Of a stretch of DNA of 64,000 nt, positions 34,870 to 47,799 are shown in pieces. Position numbers and translations under genes: made by a program. The first letter of the stretch is position 1, and the number at the start of each line of letters is the position of its first letter. This DNA is from Euwallacea fornicatus (Eukaryota > Arthropoda > Insecta > Coleoptera > Curculionidae), in the NCBI RefSeq assembly GCF_040115645.1, contig NC_089559.1:3100001-3164000 (forward strand), given 5' to 3'. The notes below the pieces were generated by a model. It searched no databases. It saw only the letters and a list, made by a program, of their open reading frames with translations, and was not told the DNA's origin.

Positions 34870-36849
34870 TTTAGGAATAGATGCAGAACTTGAACATGGA
34901 AAATATCTCCCTAAACCTGTCTGATTGAACTCAATTTCTACCTGTTATCTATATTATAATTCGACAGAAAACCAAACTAGAGGTGGATCTGCGTTCTGAA
35001 AATAATTACGGTCATTAAAAAGAACTCTGCACTTAGGGGAGGTACAGATAACTCATTAACGTGTAAATTATAAATTAAGGTCGTTGTGGGAAGCACCGCG
35101 TTAAGAACATGGCTTAATTATCATTGCCGTAATTTTATCTTGCAAATAACGTGTTTTTTTGCATTTACATAGCGTTGTTTTTTAACGGAATTCTTGCCTT
35201 TAATACTGAATAATTAGAACCACCTAGAATAAGTTCTAGATTTCAATGAAGAGAATTAATAGTTACTCAGAGCGAAGTAATTGCCGGCGTCGCAGATTAA
35301 AGCAAAGTTCAGTCTTTGGCTACGCTTGAATGAGCGACCACTGGCTCTCCGAGAAATCGCTCCACCAACTTAGCAGCCATTTGCAAATCTTTTGAATTGG
35401 CCTGGAGGGCCAATTTTTGTTTAAAATCCTGTCGGTCACTCACCACAAGTGGTCACTATCGCATTGAAATCAGAGAACGTTGGGCGGGATAGCACGGTAT
35501 TCGTCGTTTTTTCTAGTCAGATCAGTCCCGTCAGGTGTAGCAAAATGACCATTAGATAATCAGCAATAACCATTTTACGAAATCACTCGGGCCAATAACA
35601 AAATCATCACGCGTTTCCTCCGGGGGGATACGCAGAGTACGATAACCTAAAAGCAACTAGTTTCCTATCGACGCATAGATGGCTCTTCGGTGCAGTGCTC
35701 ATAACTTCTCGCTGCTACCTGCACACTCCGAAGTGATATAAAATCATAGGAGTGTGATTTTTTTTGTTTATTTACTGGCCTATCATCGATATCGTAGGTT
35801 ACAGTGACAAGGATCGATGATGAAGAACGACGCGAAAATAAAATTTCCTTTCCTGTTTGAGGATCCTCGGAGAGTGACACCTTGGGATGCAGTCCAAAAT
35901 CGATAGTTCACTGGAGAGGCAATTTTCAATTGAGCGGCGCCGAATAAGGCAGTTCTCGTGCTTGTTTGAACAAGGTATTATCGGGCTGGTATTGTTCTTG
36001 TGTGCTCCTTTATTGTCTAGATAAAAGAGTCCCGCAAAAATCTTGGCATTACGAGCATAAAATATACTTAAACGCGATGATTGATGGAGTTTGTTGGGAT
36101 CAAATAGAGATGCTTTGTAGACGTATGGAGCAAAGTAATTTTATAGATGAGCGCACAATTAGATGCTTAACAAAGTGCTTTCAAATTGGATCTTAAAAGA
36201 ATAATATGCCTGGCCAGTAAAGTTTTAAATGGTTTTCCATCGGATTTGAGCATCGATGGAATTTTAATTAAACTTATGCACTAATAAGTGCCTCGAATTC
36301 AACCGTTTTATGACACGCACATAAAAACAACTGACGTTTCTATTAAAATTAGATGAAATTCTGTATTTAATTTCCTGGAATAAAACGTAATTCAAGCGGG
36401 ACTTTGTCTCATTACCTTCTAGAATGACCCAAATTCATATTTTACACTCTTAATGTGGCATTTCCATATCTTTTTAGGCATTAAACATGTTTTAATGACC
36501 GAATTTGTTCTCACGAATTTTGAACGTATAGTCTTAAGCAGTATTATCCGAATGATAATAAACCGGGACCTGAATAATGGGGATTAACGATGAATAAAAG
36601 CTGTTGGGGATTGTTCCAAGGGGGTCAAACTTTGTTCAAAGAACTTGGCAACACTGTTGAGTTGACTTAAAGGAAACTGAACTAAAGTTTCTAGATTAAA
36701 TTAGAATCCAATTAAGTCATCTTTTAGGGGCGTTTAGTACGTTTTTAGTTACTTTTAACTGATGATTAACTTTAATCATGGAGCTTCTAGTTACGAGGGA
36801 CTAGATTAGCCTTTAAAAACCTTTCAAAGAGAGCTTTTAATTTAACTTA
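34870..36849. other. Unassigned 2-kb stretch, GC-richer at 35.3-36.0 kb
   Basis: No transposon signature was seen. The 35300-36000 part is noticeably less AT-rich than its surroundings and could hold a promoter or untranslated exon of the downstream receptor gene. No coding exon or splice pair could be supported. Confidence 0.35.
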
Positions 36850-38080
36850 TACAGGGTGGATGGATTTTTTGTAGCAGGATTTTAATCACGTATTTTACGC
36901 ATCGAAATAATATCGGTTTGGTATATTAACAATATTCGAAAAATGCTTCGTTAAATAAATATTGAGTTTTGAGGTATTACATTTTTTACGATTCATCTTT
37001 TATAGCTCCTAAAGTTTTTGTTGAGTTGAGATATTAGGTCACATTCTCACCCTAAGTCAATAGCATAATTTGGCAGAGGACTTTCACATTATTCCCTGTT
37101 GATGAGCAACTGGATAAATGCGAACTATTCACTATTCAGAGGTGGGTATGACCAGTTGCTCGGCCTCCTCAATCGCTCGATCTAGCACATCTAGATTTTT
37201 ATGTTTAGGAGTTTATAAAGGCAAATGTGTAGTTTAATTTTGTAAACTCTTAAAAAGAACTTATAAGGTAACTTAAAAATTCTGCTCTTTGAACTACAGT
37301 TCAGAATTTGAGAGATGTTCGGCGGTCTTTACGGCTACGTTCTGTTTTTTTTTTGTGGAGAAAATTAATGGTGATCGTTTCGATTAATATTTGTAATAAT
37401 AATTATTTGATATTTATTTAAATTATTTTGTTATCAAATAAATCATCGTTGTTCAATTTGTTTTATATTCGAAGTTACTTTTGTCCTCTTGTCTACTATA
37501 ATTTTTTATTTTTTTCTGTTGCAAATCCGCTTTACTCTTAGATCGTCAATAATTAAATTCTTAATTCACATCATAGTAGTATGTCGGAAAATGCGACGTC
37601 AGTAGAATGGCATAAATCCACCAGACCTACTCGATGGAAAAAGTAACATGCCTCACCATTTTGCAAATAACTGAAAATTGATAACAGGTATTTAAAATGG
37701 TTAAAGTATATAAAAGATTCTAAATTTAACAGAAATTTTATATTTCAAAAATAAAATTTTATGCGGTCCACCTTAAAAAAATTTTGTTCCATAAAGTAGG
37801 TTATAATCCCTAAAAAATATCACCCTCTAGGTTTCCACGATAATTTAGTATTATCTAATCATGTTGACTCTAAACAGTAACTTACGCTCAATATTTAAGC
37901 CAAATATCTCAAAAACGTCAGAAATTATAAAATATAAATAAAAAAATATATAAAACTTCAACACTCTCTATTTTCTTAACAAAGAAATTCTCGAATATAG
38001 TTTATATAGAAGATTAATATTATTTTTATGCGTAGAATATGTGATTAAAATCGTTCTACAAACAAACAGGCCACCCTGTA
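36850..38080 (+). mobile_element. Decayed Tc1/mariner element
   Basis: Left end TACAGGGTGGATGGATTTTT and right end CCACCCTGTA. Inside the ends, GATTTTAATCACRTATTYTACGCAT appears on the left and in complement on the right (about 36880-36905 and 38025-38060). TA precedes the left end; the right duplicate reads CG. Confidence 0.65.
37040..37330 (+). pseudogene. Transposase C-terminal fragment
   Basis: Around 37160-37225 the plus strand reads RPPQSLDLAHLDFYV, a stop, then EFIKANV, a decayed version of the WPPRSPDLTPLDFFLWG..K..VY block. Upstream and downstream sequence is too degraded to follow. It belongs to the surrounding element. Confidence 0.5.
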
Positions 38081-38084
38081 CGAT

Positions 38085-40975
38085 GACCTTCTATTACTCT
38101 TTAGAGTTTAGGTTAACCTTAAGTAAGGCCAACTGAAGGTTAACTTTGACTAGTTATGCGAGCCTCAAATTTCAGAGAATACTTAAACAGAATCACTTAA
38201 TCATGGTTTTATGCTCCTAAACTGAACTTAAATTATTATTGAATAGCTGCTCCCTGGGAAGAGACATTTCGCTCCTCCCTAAGGAGAAGCGCTCTACTTT
38301 TCCCCGAGAGGACACACTCCATTACTCTATGGGAGGAATCAGGTCTACATAGAGTCTGTTCTCTAAGTGTTTTGTAGTCATAAGCTTATAGACCATATTT
38401 AGAATTTTATGGTGTTGAACCCAATGAGCTTCGTAGAGTCTGTATGATGAAGGACTGAATTTTTTAACGCCACTTAGCTGAATCCGTATATCGCCCTCTT
38501 TACCTCTTGCCTTAGAAGAATTGGGAGACGGGGAATATTGAAGAGACATCAAAGGAGATGTAATGCAATTAATTTGGAAAATTTGAAAATGAAGTAATAT
38601 ACAGGGTATTTCATGTGGAAAAAGCAGATTTTGACCAGGTAAATAAAAAAACTGTTTTAATGGAATTTCTTTGTTTTCTTACGTATTTTACCAAATAATT
38701 GAAAAATCGATAGAGATGGCTGTAGGGGCATTTAATTCATTTTGATGTTTCACGCATCAAGGAGACCACAAGTGCGCCATTTTATGAACTCTTGCTCGCA
38801 TTTTCACAGATCTGATGCTCTCATAGCAATTCCTGCATAATACTCAAATAATAAATCCGCTCTCTTCATAATTAAACAGTTTTAATCCCCTTTAGAGCCC
38901 CCGTTAACCCCCTTTAGAGCAATTTAATTCATCTACCCATATAAAAACATAAATTAACTTTAAATTTCCAGCAAACCGTGTTAAGGGCTTTAACCTTGAT
39001 TTTTAAAGCTTGCAATATTCAGCACTGCCAGACAGCATAATGAAACGAATTTATAGCTCTCATAAACTATTCCGCTTAACTTTTAGTAATTTTGAACATT
39101 AAAGTTAATACAATTAACAGAGCATCTGATAATTGCCCTCACATAAGCATGTCAGGGTTGTGAGCTTTTATGCGGTTTTTCTAATCATGAAACTTCTCTG
39201 AAAAATAAGGCATTTTATGTCATTACTCATAACTATCTGATGTTTTGTAGGCAGCTAAACCAGTATTCCGTGGGGCCTAGAAAATGCATTACTCAGCAGT
39301 TACGACTGGGAAACTGACGGGACAAGTGCTGCTATAAAAAGAGACATCAAACCTCTAGTGCTATTATATGGGGCCATTCGGTCTTTACATCTCCAAGTCC
39401 GGTTTAGTGGACCATTTCACGGTTGCAAATACAAAGCATTTTTCTAATTGTTCTCTACCTTTTTAATTTAAGTTCCACCGTATTTCGCGAAGTGGATAGA
39501 AATGGCAATTAACTACTTCCAACGCATTTCGACGATTGATGCACGTCATCTGGCATCTTTTAAAACGAAAACATACAGTCTAATAGCTCACTTATACGAG
39601 ATAAATGACAGAAAACACGGCCCCTTTTCCAGCGATTATATTCAGAACGAAATGACAAAACGGCTCTAAAGCAGTAGCGAGATTCCCTGGCTTTCGAAAC
39701 GATGGAAAATAATGAAATCTAATCTTCCATAATTTAGCAAATATAAGTACTTAACCGCTTTGAAATGTAAAATTGAACGAGTTCCGAGTCCCTGTATTAA
39801 TGTGGAGGATTGCCCCGCACAGGCCTGGAATTGAAATTTTCCCTGGATTAATAAATGGAGGTTTGCCTTAGGGCAGCAGGTAATTCTTTTGAATGAAGCA
39901 AGATATTGTTATCATTCAGGGATTGCTTTAATGAAATGGTTCAATTTGGGATTCACGAAATCAGTGCTGTTTTTGGTCTCAACCAAAATCCAGCTTTAGG
40001 ACCAAGAGGCCAAAATAGCCGGAAATTCCTCACGAAACCAACCTTCCAGGCGACTTTGCCAAGTTGTTTTATCGGTTCCAAAGGATTATGTAAGCCGAAT
40101 TTAACACTTTTATGGTCCCTACCAATAACAAATGCCCTGAGAAATGTTGTCGAAACTCGTAAAAATCACGCTTCAACATGAAAGTCACAAGCATAAACCC
40201 GTCCGTAAACACGACCTTGCATAAATCACGACATCCGTAATTTAAATAAATTATGAACGGCTGTCTGTTTTAATAATTACACCACTCCGTTCACTTCCAT
40301 ATCTTATCCAGGCGCCATAAATCATCCAAGCAACGTGGATTTTATAGGTAAGCAGTGAAGTAAGAAAAGCGCCTTTTCCCTAATAATAGTAGTTCTGGTT
40401 TATTTCTGTTTTGGACGCAATTACTTTTCCTAAGAATAATTACATTCTTTAATGGTTTGGACTGGCTAGAATCGATATTTGAATGTGGTGAGACATAGGG
40501 TAAACATTTATAAATGCAAAGTTTACATTTTTACATGCAAAGTGTCTCCGACGACTCCCACATAGAGATAAATCCCTAAAAAATCTCAAATAAGCATTAA
40601 AATATCAGAGGCAACTCTGGGATGAATTCATCCGTTAGTCAGATGTTTTATGGTAAATATTTTGATTGGCGATTTGAGCGCCGACTAACCAATCAACGCC
40701 TTACGTTTGCAGTTTTGTTTGATGATCGCCCTTATTTTAGGCCAATCATAATGCACAATAAAAACGAGCTAAGTCAAATAGACGTTTTGATCGAAAATAT
40801 TTTTTATAGAAATCTGGTAACAAAAAATTTCGTTGGTCGTGTTCACGAAGAAAAAAACCAGGTCATGGAAAAAAAGATTCTCCTACAACACTGATAATTC
40901 ATAATATCTGGCAAATTTACGAGTTACCTTGACCTTGACTGATTGGTCTTTGTAAGATTTTTCACCTAAGAGAAA
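38085..40975. other. Unassigned 2.9-kb stretch, probable host intergenic or intronic DNA
   Basis: No transposon termini, coding similarity or RNA gene recognised. Frames at 39906-40181 and 40622-40894 (about 90 codons each) are not recognised; the second overlaps a short CCAATC/GATTGG inverted motif at 40668-40696. Confidence 0.4.
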
Positions 40976-41778
40976 CATGCTCCACCTATAGCAATGCGCA
41001 TACAAGACCCATAGGGGTACCAAACCGATATTTCAAAAACCGGGGAAAAAACGAGTTTCGCCATTCGTAATTAGATGAAATTATACTTCCAGCACCTTTT
41101 TTAACCAAAGACACTATCTTGTTTATATGAAACCATTGGCGTACCCACTATATTTCAAAACATTTAGTCTAGTACTCCTGACACTCTTTAAGGACAATTA
41201 AAGGAAGGCAAAAGATAGACAAATGATAATAAGCTTAAAACGGCTATTATATAGCTCGCAAATCATATACGCATCACATGGATTTTTGTAAAAATTTTCG
41301 AAATATTTCTGTTCTGAAGAATAGGTTCCGGTCCTGGATACTGCCGAGAGCACTCATTCTAAATATCCCTTAACTTAAGAAAATTACTGCTTTTGTTGCT
41401 TAAATATAATTAAAAATTTACCAAGGATGTGTTCCGACTCTTAATACTGTTATAAACGTTATTCCGAAATTTCTGTTAATTCCACAGAAATTAACGCTTT
41501 TCTTGTCTTACAACCATAGGCGTATCATATTCATGTTTCTCAACCACTTGAGAAAGTTTTACGTTATTATAAACAGAGATGTTTTTTAGACGATTTTTTG
41601 GCCTGGGAGCTATGGGCATATCACATCGATATTTCCAAACATTAAATTAAGAATCAAACGCTTTAAAAATAATATGTCCGATTCTGGTTGTTTTCATGGG
41701 AGCTTGTTCTAAATCTCAAATTAATTCCAAAAATTAAGGCGCTTTTGTTATTTGGAAATCCTAGGTGCACCATACTTA

Positions 41779-42406
41779 TACAGGGTGAGTCGGGAGGATC
41801 GTGCCAAACTTCAGGGGCGTGTTGTACATGAAAAATAAATGTAAAAAAACTCAAATGTTGTTATCCGATTTTCGTTTGTTTACAAGTTATAGCGTAAATA
41901 AAATTAAAACATAACATTAAAAAAATTTATAAATTTCATAAGAAATTCCATAAATTAACGTTTGGATATCATAGTAAATGTTCAAAAATATTGCCATTAA
42001 CTTCTAAACATTTTCGACTTCGTCTATGAAGAGCATTCGTTGCGCTCCTGAATGTTTCATGTCTTTCTCTAATAGCAGCTGCAGCATTTCTAATGCGTTG
42101 AATTAGTGCATCTTGAGTGTCCACTTTTACTCTGTACACTTCAGTTTTAAACCAACCCCACAAACAATAGTCTAGTGGTGCGAGGTCTGGAGACCTTGGA
42201 GGCCAACTAATAGGGCCACCACGACCAATCTAACGTCCAGGAAAGGTACGTTTATGGTAAATAGAATCCTAGTTAAAAAATTTTATTTACGCTATAACTT
42301 GTGAACAAACGAAAATCGGATAACAACATTTGAGTTTTTTTTACATTTATTTTTCATGTACAACACGCTCCTGAAGTTTGGCACGATCCTCCCGACTCAC
42401 CCTATA
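41779..42406 (-). mobile_element. Internally deleted Tc1/mariner element, 628 bp
   Basis: Left end TACAGGGTGAGTCGGGAGGA, right end the complement with one change, flanked by TA at 41777-41778 and 42407-42408. Arms match for about 130 bp (ATCCGATTTTCGTTTGTT and its complement). Only the transposase 3' end survives between the arms. Confidence 0.8.
41969..42240 (-). pseudogene. Transposase C-terminal fragment
   Basis: The minus strand reads IGRGGPISWPPRSPDLAPLD, then YCLWGWFKTEVYRVKVDTQD, and ends FEHLL and stop at 41969. This covers the last catalytic block and C terminus (about 90 residues) of the DUF4817/DDE_3-type transposase. The third acidic residue (PLD) is retained. Everything upstream was lost in an internal deletion. 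Confidence 0.7.
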
Positions 42407-42503
42407 TATCGAAATATTTAAGACATTTTCAGGATGTTGTGACATGTTCAAGAATAATTTGAAATATTTAAAGTGACTTATTTTGGAGATGCCAGTCCTA
42501 TTA

Positions 42504-43636
42504 TAAAGGGCGTTTCAGAACTTCTAGTGATTGTTCGTGCAACAATAGAAGACATCTGATTATGAGACCCCATGACTGGTGCAAGATGAATGGTCCCATT
42601 TGAGAAAGGGGTCCTTTATCGAGTTGCAGATGAACCTTCGACTGGCACTCGACAAGTTGCACAGGGTATGGGTGCAACTAACGATTGTATTTGTCGGGTA
42701 TTGTATGAGCAACTACTTTGTCCATACCATTTTAAAAAAGTCCAGGGTTTGACTCCAGCCCATTACCAAACAAGAGTTCAGTTGTACCAGTGGGTGCTTC
42801 ATCAGAGAATCGAGCAACCCAATTTTTTACATTTTATTTTATGGTCAGATGAAACCAGTTTCACGCGAGATGGCATATTCAACAGTAGGAATAGCCGAAT
42901 AAAATCCACATGCGATATTTTCAGGGAGTCATCAGCATTGTTGATTTGTTAACCTATTGGTCAACATTGCTGCTGACCATTTGGTTAGGCAATATCTGCT
43001 GCAAAGTCGTTTGACGGGGCCTTCCTACCAGCGTTTTCACCAGACGTCCTGCCGGAACATTAAACGGCTCATTAAACGTTCAGCAGCAAATGTGGCTGCA
43101 ACATGATGATACGCCTGTATATTTTTCTGTTCCAGCCAGACAGCATTTGGATCGTCAGTTCGAACAACACTGGATCGGCAGAGGTGGCCCCGTTCCGTGG
43201 CCTCCTAGGTCACCCGATCTAACGCCTTTCAATTTATTTCTATGATGATATGTAAACTCTCTAGTTTGCGAAATGTCAGTTGAAACAGAGCAAGATCTGA
43301 CTGCACGAATAACTGTGACATTTGAAGTCGCTCAAAACTATTATTAAATTTTTAGTCAAGTTCACGAAAACCCTACACGTCGTTTAAACAGATGCAGTGA
43401 AGTTCGAAGAGCACATGTTGAACAATGACTGTAGCGTTATTTTATGTAAATAAATTGAAGTGAAATATACTAAAACTTTATAAAAACATTTTTTCCCTCA
43501 GTTGTTTTAAAGCATCATAAAGTCATAGCGCCTTAGGGAGACATTTGCGGACACGGGTTCTTATACTCAGATATCTTCTATTGCTGCACTAAACAATCCC
43601 TAAAAGTTTAACATCATAGTTCTGAAACACCCCGCA
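42504..43636 (+). mobile_element. Tc1/mariner element, 1.13 kb
   Basis: Left end TAAAGGGCGTTTCAGAACTT, right end in complement TGCGGGGTGTTTCAGAACTA. Arms match for about 100 bp, sharing GCAAYAATAGAAGAYATCTGA-type sequence at 42539-42560 and, inverted, at 43565-43590. It carries a plus-strand transposase pseudogene with 5' and internal losses. Confidence 0.7.
42590..43430 (+). pseudogene. Transposase pseudogene
   Basis: The 42590-42952 frame reads a helix-turn-helix (DEPSTGTRQVAQGMGATNDC), PYHFKKVQGLTPAHYQTR, and the first Asp block ILWSDETSFTRDGIFNSRN. Downstream frames give a degraded QHDDTPVYF-like second block (about 43100-43130), then HWIGRGGPVPWPPRSPDLTP, which retains the last catalytic block (about 43170-43225). 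Between them, sequence corresponding to VWAGI and the following strands is missing. Compared with the intact 355-residue protein about one third is lost. Confidence 0.7.
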
Positions 43637-43739
43637 TTCATGACATCAGAACTTCATAGGTAAAAACCATAGGCGTATCGCCCCAATATTTCTAAAAATT
43701 TAATTTAAAAAATGAATTTTTACCTTACTTTTAAAGCTC

Positions 43740-44447
43740 TAATTAGCAGTCTAATGGATACATGATTAGCCATTTAATTAACCTGTTCCCGACGTTATCG
43801 CTATACACTAGATTTACCCCATCGCAAGCTACTCATGTATAAACATCAGAAATATCCGACTCTCAGCTGGTTAATGCCGTTAATACACTACTCCTCCATA
43901 AATCAGGACAATAGGCTCAGCCTGTTAGAGGCGGGTTATTCACTCCGAAATAAACACATTGTTCACAGATGAACTTTAATTTCCCCTTCATTTCTGAGAT
44001 GCGGATACTTTAAATTAGTTTTGAGGCTTTAACCAGAATAGAGCAAAATTTCCAGTGGCAGAACACATCAGCCCCAAAATAGAGTTTATTACTTCAGAAT
44101 TCAATTTCAGTCATCGAGGCAATTTTAGGTTTGAGGGAAAATGAATTTTCTGGAGATTGTTTCGTAAGAAGCTCATTTCCAAATCAGTCTGTCGTTGAAA
44201 TCTAATGTGCACGTGACGTGTAAGAGTATAGAAACTCGCGAATTTTAGTCTAAATGTGTTGATTACAATTTCCAACAGTTCCAAGAGGACGAGGGTCGTT
44301 GAAAGCCTGCTGCTCGAAGTTTCCAAGTTTATTTGAGTATTTGACCCTATTACTGAGATGCGTTGCTCGAGGGAGTCTTGTTGTTTTCATCTAATAAACA
44401 TCGATAAGTGAATTGTTCCTTTTTGCTCATTAAAGTTTTTGTTTCAG
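43740..44447. other. Unassigned stretch upstream of receptor exon
   Basis: Probably intron of the receptor gene. No coding exon with a splice pair was recognised here. A polypyrimidine tract and GTTTCAG acceptor end it at 44447. Confidence 0.45.
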
Positions 44448-44492
44448 AACCTGAAAAACCAGATAATGACTACCAATCTCTGGGTGGAGCAG
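44448..44492 (+). CDS. Nicotinic acetylcholine receptor alpha subunit, 45-bp exon
   Basis: The exon encodes NLKNQIMTTNLWVEQ, the strand that carries ligand-binding loop D (the Trp of NLWVEQ). It is preceded by the acceptor GTTTCAG and followed by the donor GTAAGA. It is exactly 15 codons, both borders in phase 0; a 45-bp exon at this place is a conserved feature of nAChR genes in animals. The product is a cys-loop ligand-gated cation channel subunit at cholinergic synapses and the target of neonicotinoids. The peptide fits the insect alpha group. The next exon is 51058-51167. The upstream exon (signal peptide and the LSQLIDV strand) was not found. Confidence 0.9.
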
Positions 44493-45239
44493 GTAAGACA
44501 GCAATAATTTTATTCCGAAAATCGTGTCTATCTTTTCATTTAAATCAATAGCGGAAACGCGGACGCTCACCATATAATTCAGCCGCACCACAGTACAAAA
44601 ACTAATAGCAGAGAAATAGTATGCAAATTAAGAACACTACAAGCAAACCCCTACAAGTATTGTCCATGAGTGTCTCTTGAGGACGCTAGGCCCCTTGAAA
44701 ATGGAGCTCATGAAGCCATATTTCTCAATATCCCGAAAACTGCTTCGATAAAATTTAATTATTTAAATAGCTTCGAGGCTAATAAATTAATATTGATTAG
44801 AACTTCGTTACTAACATTTTGGTGGTTGTTTTTGCTACCAATCTTCTGCCCGCATTAGAAAACTCATATCTTCATCAGTGGCGTAGAATCAAGTGGGCAG
44901 CTGGGCTTAGGTGTAGCAGAATACATGCCGTACAGTTGATGTGAAGAACTAGATAATCGCGAAATCAGCAGAATTTGCAGGGAAAAACATCGGAAGAGAT
45001 TCTGAACTCCCAAGAGTCTCTGGATAAAAGTGCAATCGTGAGACTCTTGTCTGAACTTGAGCACTTTGGAAAGATACCATAGATAAAATGATTATCCAAA
45101 GGAGAATGAAAATAGATAAACTGCAGACATGGAAGTGAACGAGAAGATTTTCAACACTTCAGGTTTAAATAAAAAAAGAAGGCTAGGACAACTTTGATAA
45201 GTAGCATTGAAAGAAAGAGATAATTCAATAGAAGATTTA

Positions 45240-45900
45240 TTTTCTGCCATAAGTCCTTCCCTGATTGTCCCTATTGTAATCCCTAGGAGAAGGGCAATCA
45301 CGATCGTTCAGGTCCCTATTGTGCGGGTCCCTGTTGTCCATATCGATGTAGAGATCCCTATTGCCGTCCCTGCAATTTGGGACCCTAGAGCTATATAGCC
45401 TCGGTTAGAATCAGGGCCTCTAGAGCGTTCACGATACTAATACACGATCCCGGTTGTCTCTATTTCTGAAGTCTCTGTTGTCCCTATTGAAATGACGATT
45501 GTTAGGGTCACGGTTATTGGGGTCTCTGTTATTGTTGTAGTCCGTGCAAGGGCTCGGGTTAGCCTCATTTCTGTCGTTGTAGTCTCTATTTTGATAATTT
45601 CAGTTATAGCAGTAACCAGTGACGTTCGACCTATTATAGGATCGAATGTACCTGTTCTACACTAAGCTTTCAAAATAACCGTTCAAAACCCTAGGGAATG
45701 TTCGATTATTGACATAGTGTTGGCCCCTAATCAGTCAGTCTCAATCGTTTCGGTAACACTGATCCTTGGTTCAATCGTTATGAACCTCGTCTCGATTATT
45801 GTTTCGAGAGTTCGGGTCCCGGTACCCACTAGGATCCCTGTTAGGGTCTCGATTCGGGTCGAGAGTGCGGTACGCAGAGTAGTCTTTATAATAAAATAAC
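45240..45900 (-). pseudogene. Decayed Asn-Arg-Asp-repeat coding-like region
   Basis: The minus strand encodes repeated Asn-Arg-Asp tripeptides over more than 600 bp: DPNRDPNRDPSGYRDPN, then RDYNDRNEANP, NNNRDPNNRDPNNRHFNRDN, DMDNRDPHNRDLNDRD and SPRDYNRDNQGR. Stops and frame changes separate the blocks. The DNA shows the same period as GGGAC/GTCCC spaced 9-12 bp (plus strand GGGTCCCTGTT, AGGTCCCTATTG). It may be a broken low-complexity protein or a minisatellite that happens to be open. No domain was recognised. Confidence 0.45.
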
Positions 45901-46284
45901 TACTTAGTACTATCAAACTACATGTGAAGGAGAGGGTGTTTTGCGGTGGCCACACCGGGGTCTACAACCCCGGACAGTTGAGAGGAGCAAAAAGTAAAAA
46001 ATGAAATTTAGAGTTGAAGTTCGAATTAAAGTTTACAATGGGATCAAATAAATAAAAAAATTATCCAGTTTTGAGCAGAGTGACTGCAAAACTCCTTTCT
46101 GTGGGTGCGTAAGTGCTGTTTCTTCATGAGTTCCCCCAGAATTTCTAACTTCTTGGTTTAAAAGAAGGGCACTCAGTGATAAAACACACTGACTTTTGCT
46201 TATGCCTTACAGCTATTCTAAACTGTACTGAAACGAATCTTTCTCGCTTATTTTGAGCAGTCGTTAAAAAAAGGACATGAAATG

Positions 46285-46510
46285 TACAGGGCAAGCAATT
46301 TTTGAGGTTTATATTTCGGTAATTATAGGAAATAGAGAAAAACTAATAGAGCACTCTCAATTACTCCTGAAGATCAGCCCACAGGAGTAACACATTAGAG
46401 CTCAAAAGCCACAGGCTGTCTAAAAAAATTCATTGAGGGTGCTCTATTAGTTTTTCTTCATTTCTCACAGTCAACGAGATATCAACATCGAAAGATGGTT
46501 GCAATGTGCA
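46285..46510. mobile_element. Small foldback MITE in the nAChR intron
   Basis: AGAAAAACTAATAGAGCACT at 46335 onward is repeated in complement at 46437-46458, with weaker pairing outward to TACAGGGCAAG at 46285. The loop carries CCACAGG and CCACAGGCTGT motifs. The right terminus is uncertain. Confidence 0.5.
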
Positions 46511-47799
46511 GTTTAGTAACATCGGAACACATGATAAAACGTATGTACAAAACAGATAATGATTTTTGAAATTGCACATTGTTAACACGTTTATTATCTT
46601 CTCTTTGTCCCGAGTTGCTGCCAAACCAATGTAACCATGCAATTTACAAGGATACGTGCTCTGCATTTCCCTTATACCTATTTAAGAGCACGTATTGAAC
46701 AATCCGATTGTTCTAAATAAAAGACAAGTGTGCATCCTCTGTTCTATCTATTTACAGAATTACTTCACGTTGTCAGGGTTATATTGTATTGGAAACATTT
46801 GGGATGTTTTAAAAATCGCTTGTCTTAATTTACGCTTAAGTTAACTCCTTAGCTAAATCGACGAGGAAGCGATTTTTCCAATATAATATGATTTCCAATA
46901 TTAAAAATGGTTTGCGCCTCAAACCCACTTTCTAACTGCAGTACTAAAGGACTACCTTATTATCTGCAAGACATGTAGCTCTAATCTGGGTCATTGCCTC
47001 AGGCAAAATGCATATTCAGCATACGCAAGGAAGACCAATTTTAGATAAAGTTAGATGCCTGTAATAATAACTTAAGAACTGAGGATGGTGCTGGAGACGG
47101 GAGAAACTTGCATTGTGATACACTCGAATCCAGGTTTATCACAAAAAAATATTTAAGTTCTATTACTCCTGTCGATAACGACCACGTATAGAGGCATAAT
47201 GATATCATATTTTCGGTATTTTAAAGGTAGATATAGAGGCTTTTCTCCAGCGAAAATGAACCCTCTAAAGTTTCTCATTTCCGAGCTACAGGCCTCTAAA
47301 CTGCCAGAAATCTTAGAGCATACATGCCATTAGTCTCAGTTTACCCTTATTATCTCTGTCTACAGCTTCCAAGGAGGGTGGCAAAGCGTAGTCATACTTC
47401 CACAGTTTTAAGACTATATAGGGTGTCTTCTAACTGTAAGGTTGAAATTTAAAAAAATTTAATACGTACTTTATGCAGCGCGTTCCAGGAAAAAGTACTC
47501 ACCCTGAATATATTTCCTTTTGTTAAATAAAAAAAAAACGTTGAGACACGTTAACTTTAATAGAAAGGGGGACATCATTTCATGAAAAAGTTATTTTCGA
47601 AATGTCATGTCTTAACCCTTGAAAACCACCCTTTTAAAATTTTAAAATTGGAGGAGAGGTCGTGTTATATCCCATTTCAAAGGTAATTTTACTTTCCTCA
47701 TTGTCAATATTTTAATTTTTGTATTTCGGTCTTGTAGTAATTAAACAAAAACCTCGATTTTTGCCATATTTACAGATATCTTATTTATTTTATCGTTAG

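Larger units (their letters stand above)
40980..43730. repeat. Diverged ~130-bp tandem repeat split by two elements
   Basis: A motif like CCATAGGCGTATC..ATCGATATTTC recurs at about 41013, 41130, 41265, 41516, 41608, 41767 (completed at 42409 across an insertion) and 43668. Blocks such as CTAAATATCCCTTAACTTAAG and GCTTTTGTT accompany it. Spacing is near 130 bp or a multiple, after removing the 41779-42406 and 42504-43636 insertions. Confidence 0.5.

Noticed and set aside
36740..36790. CTGATGA as a hammerhead ribozyme core
   Set aside because: The required GAAA and third stem are missing at workable distance.
40622..40894. 90-codon frame as a small gene
   Set aside because: No recognised similarity, no splice or promoter context, and it overlaps a short inverted motif; left as unassigned.
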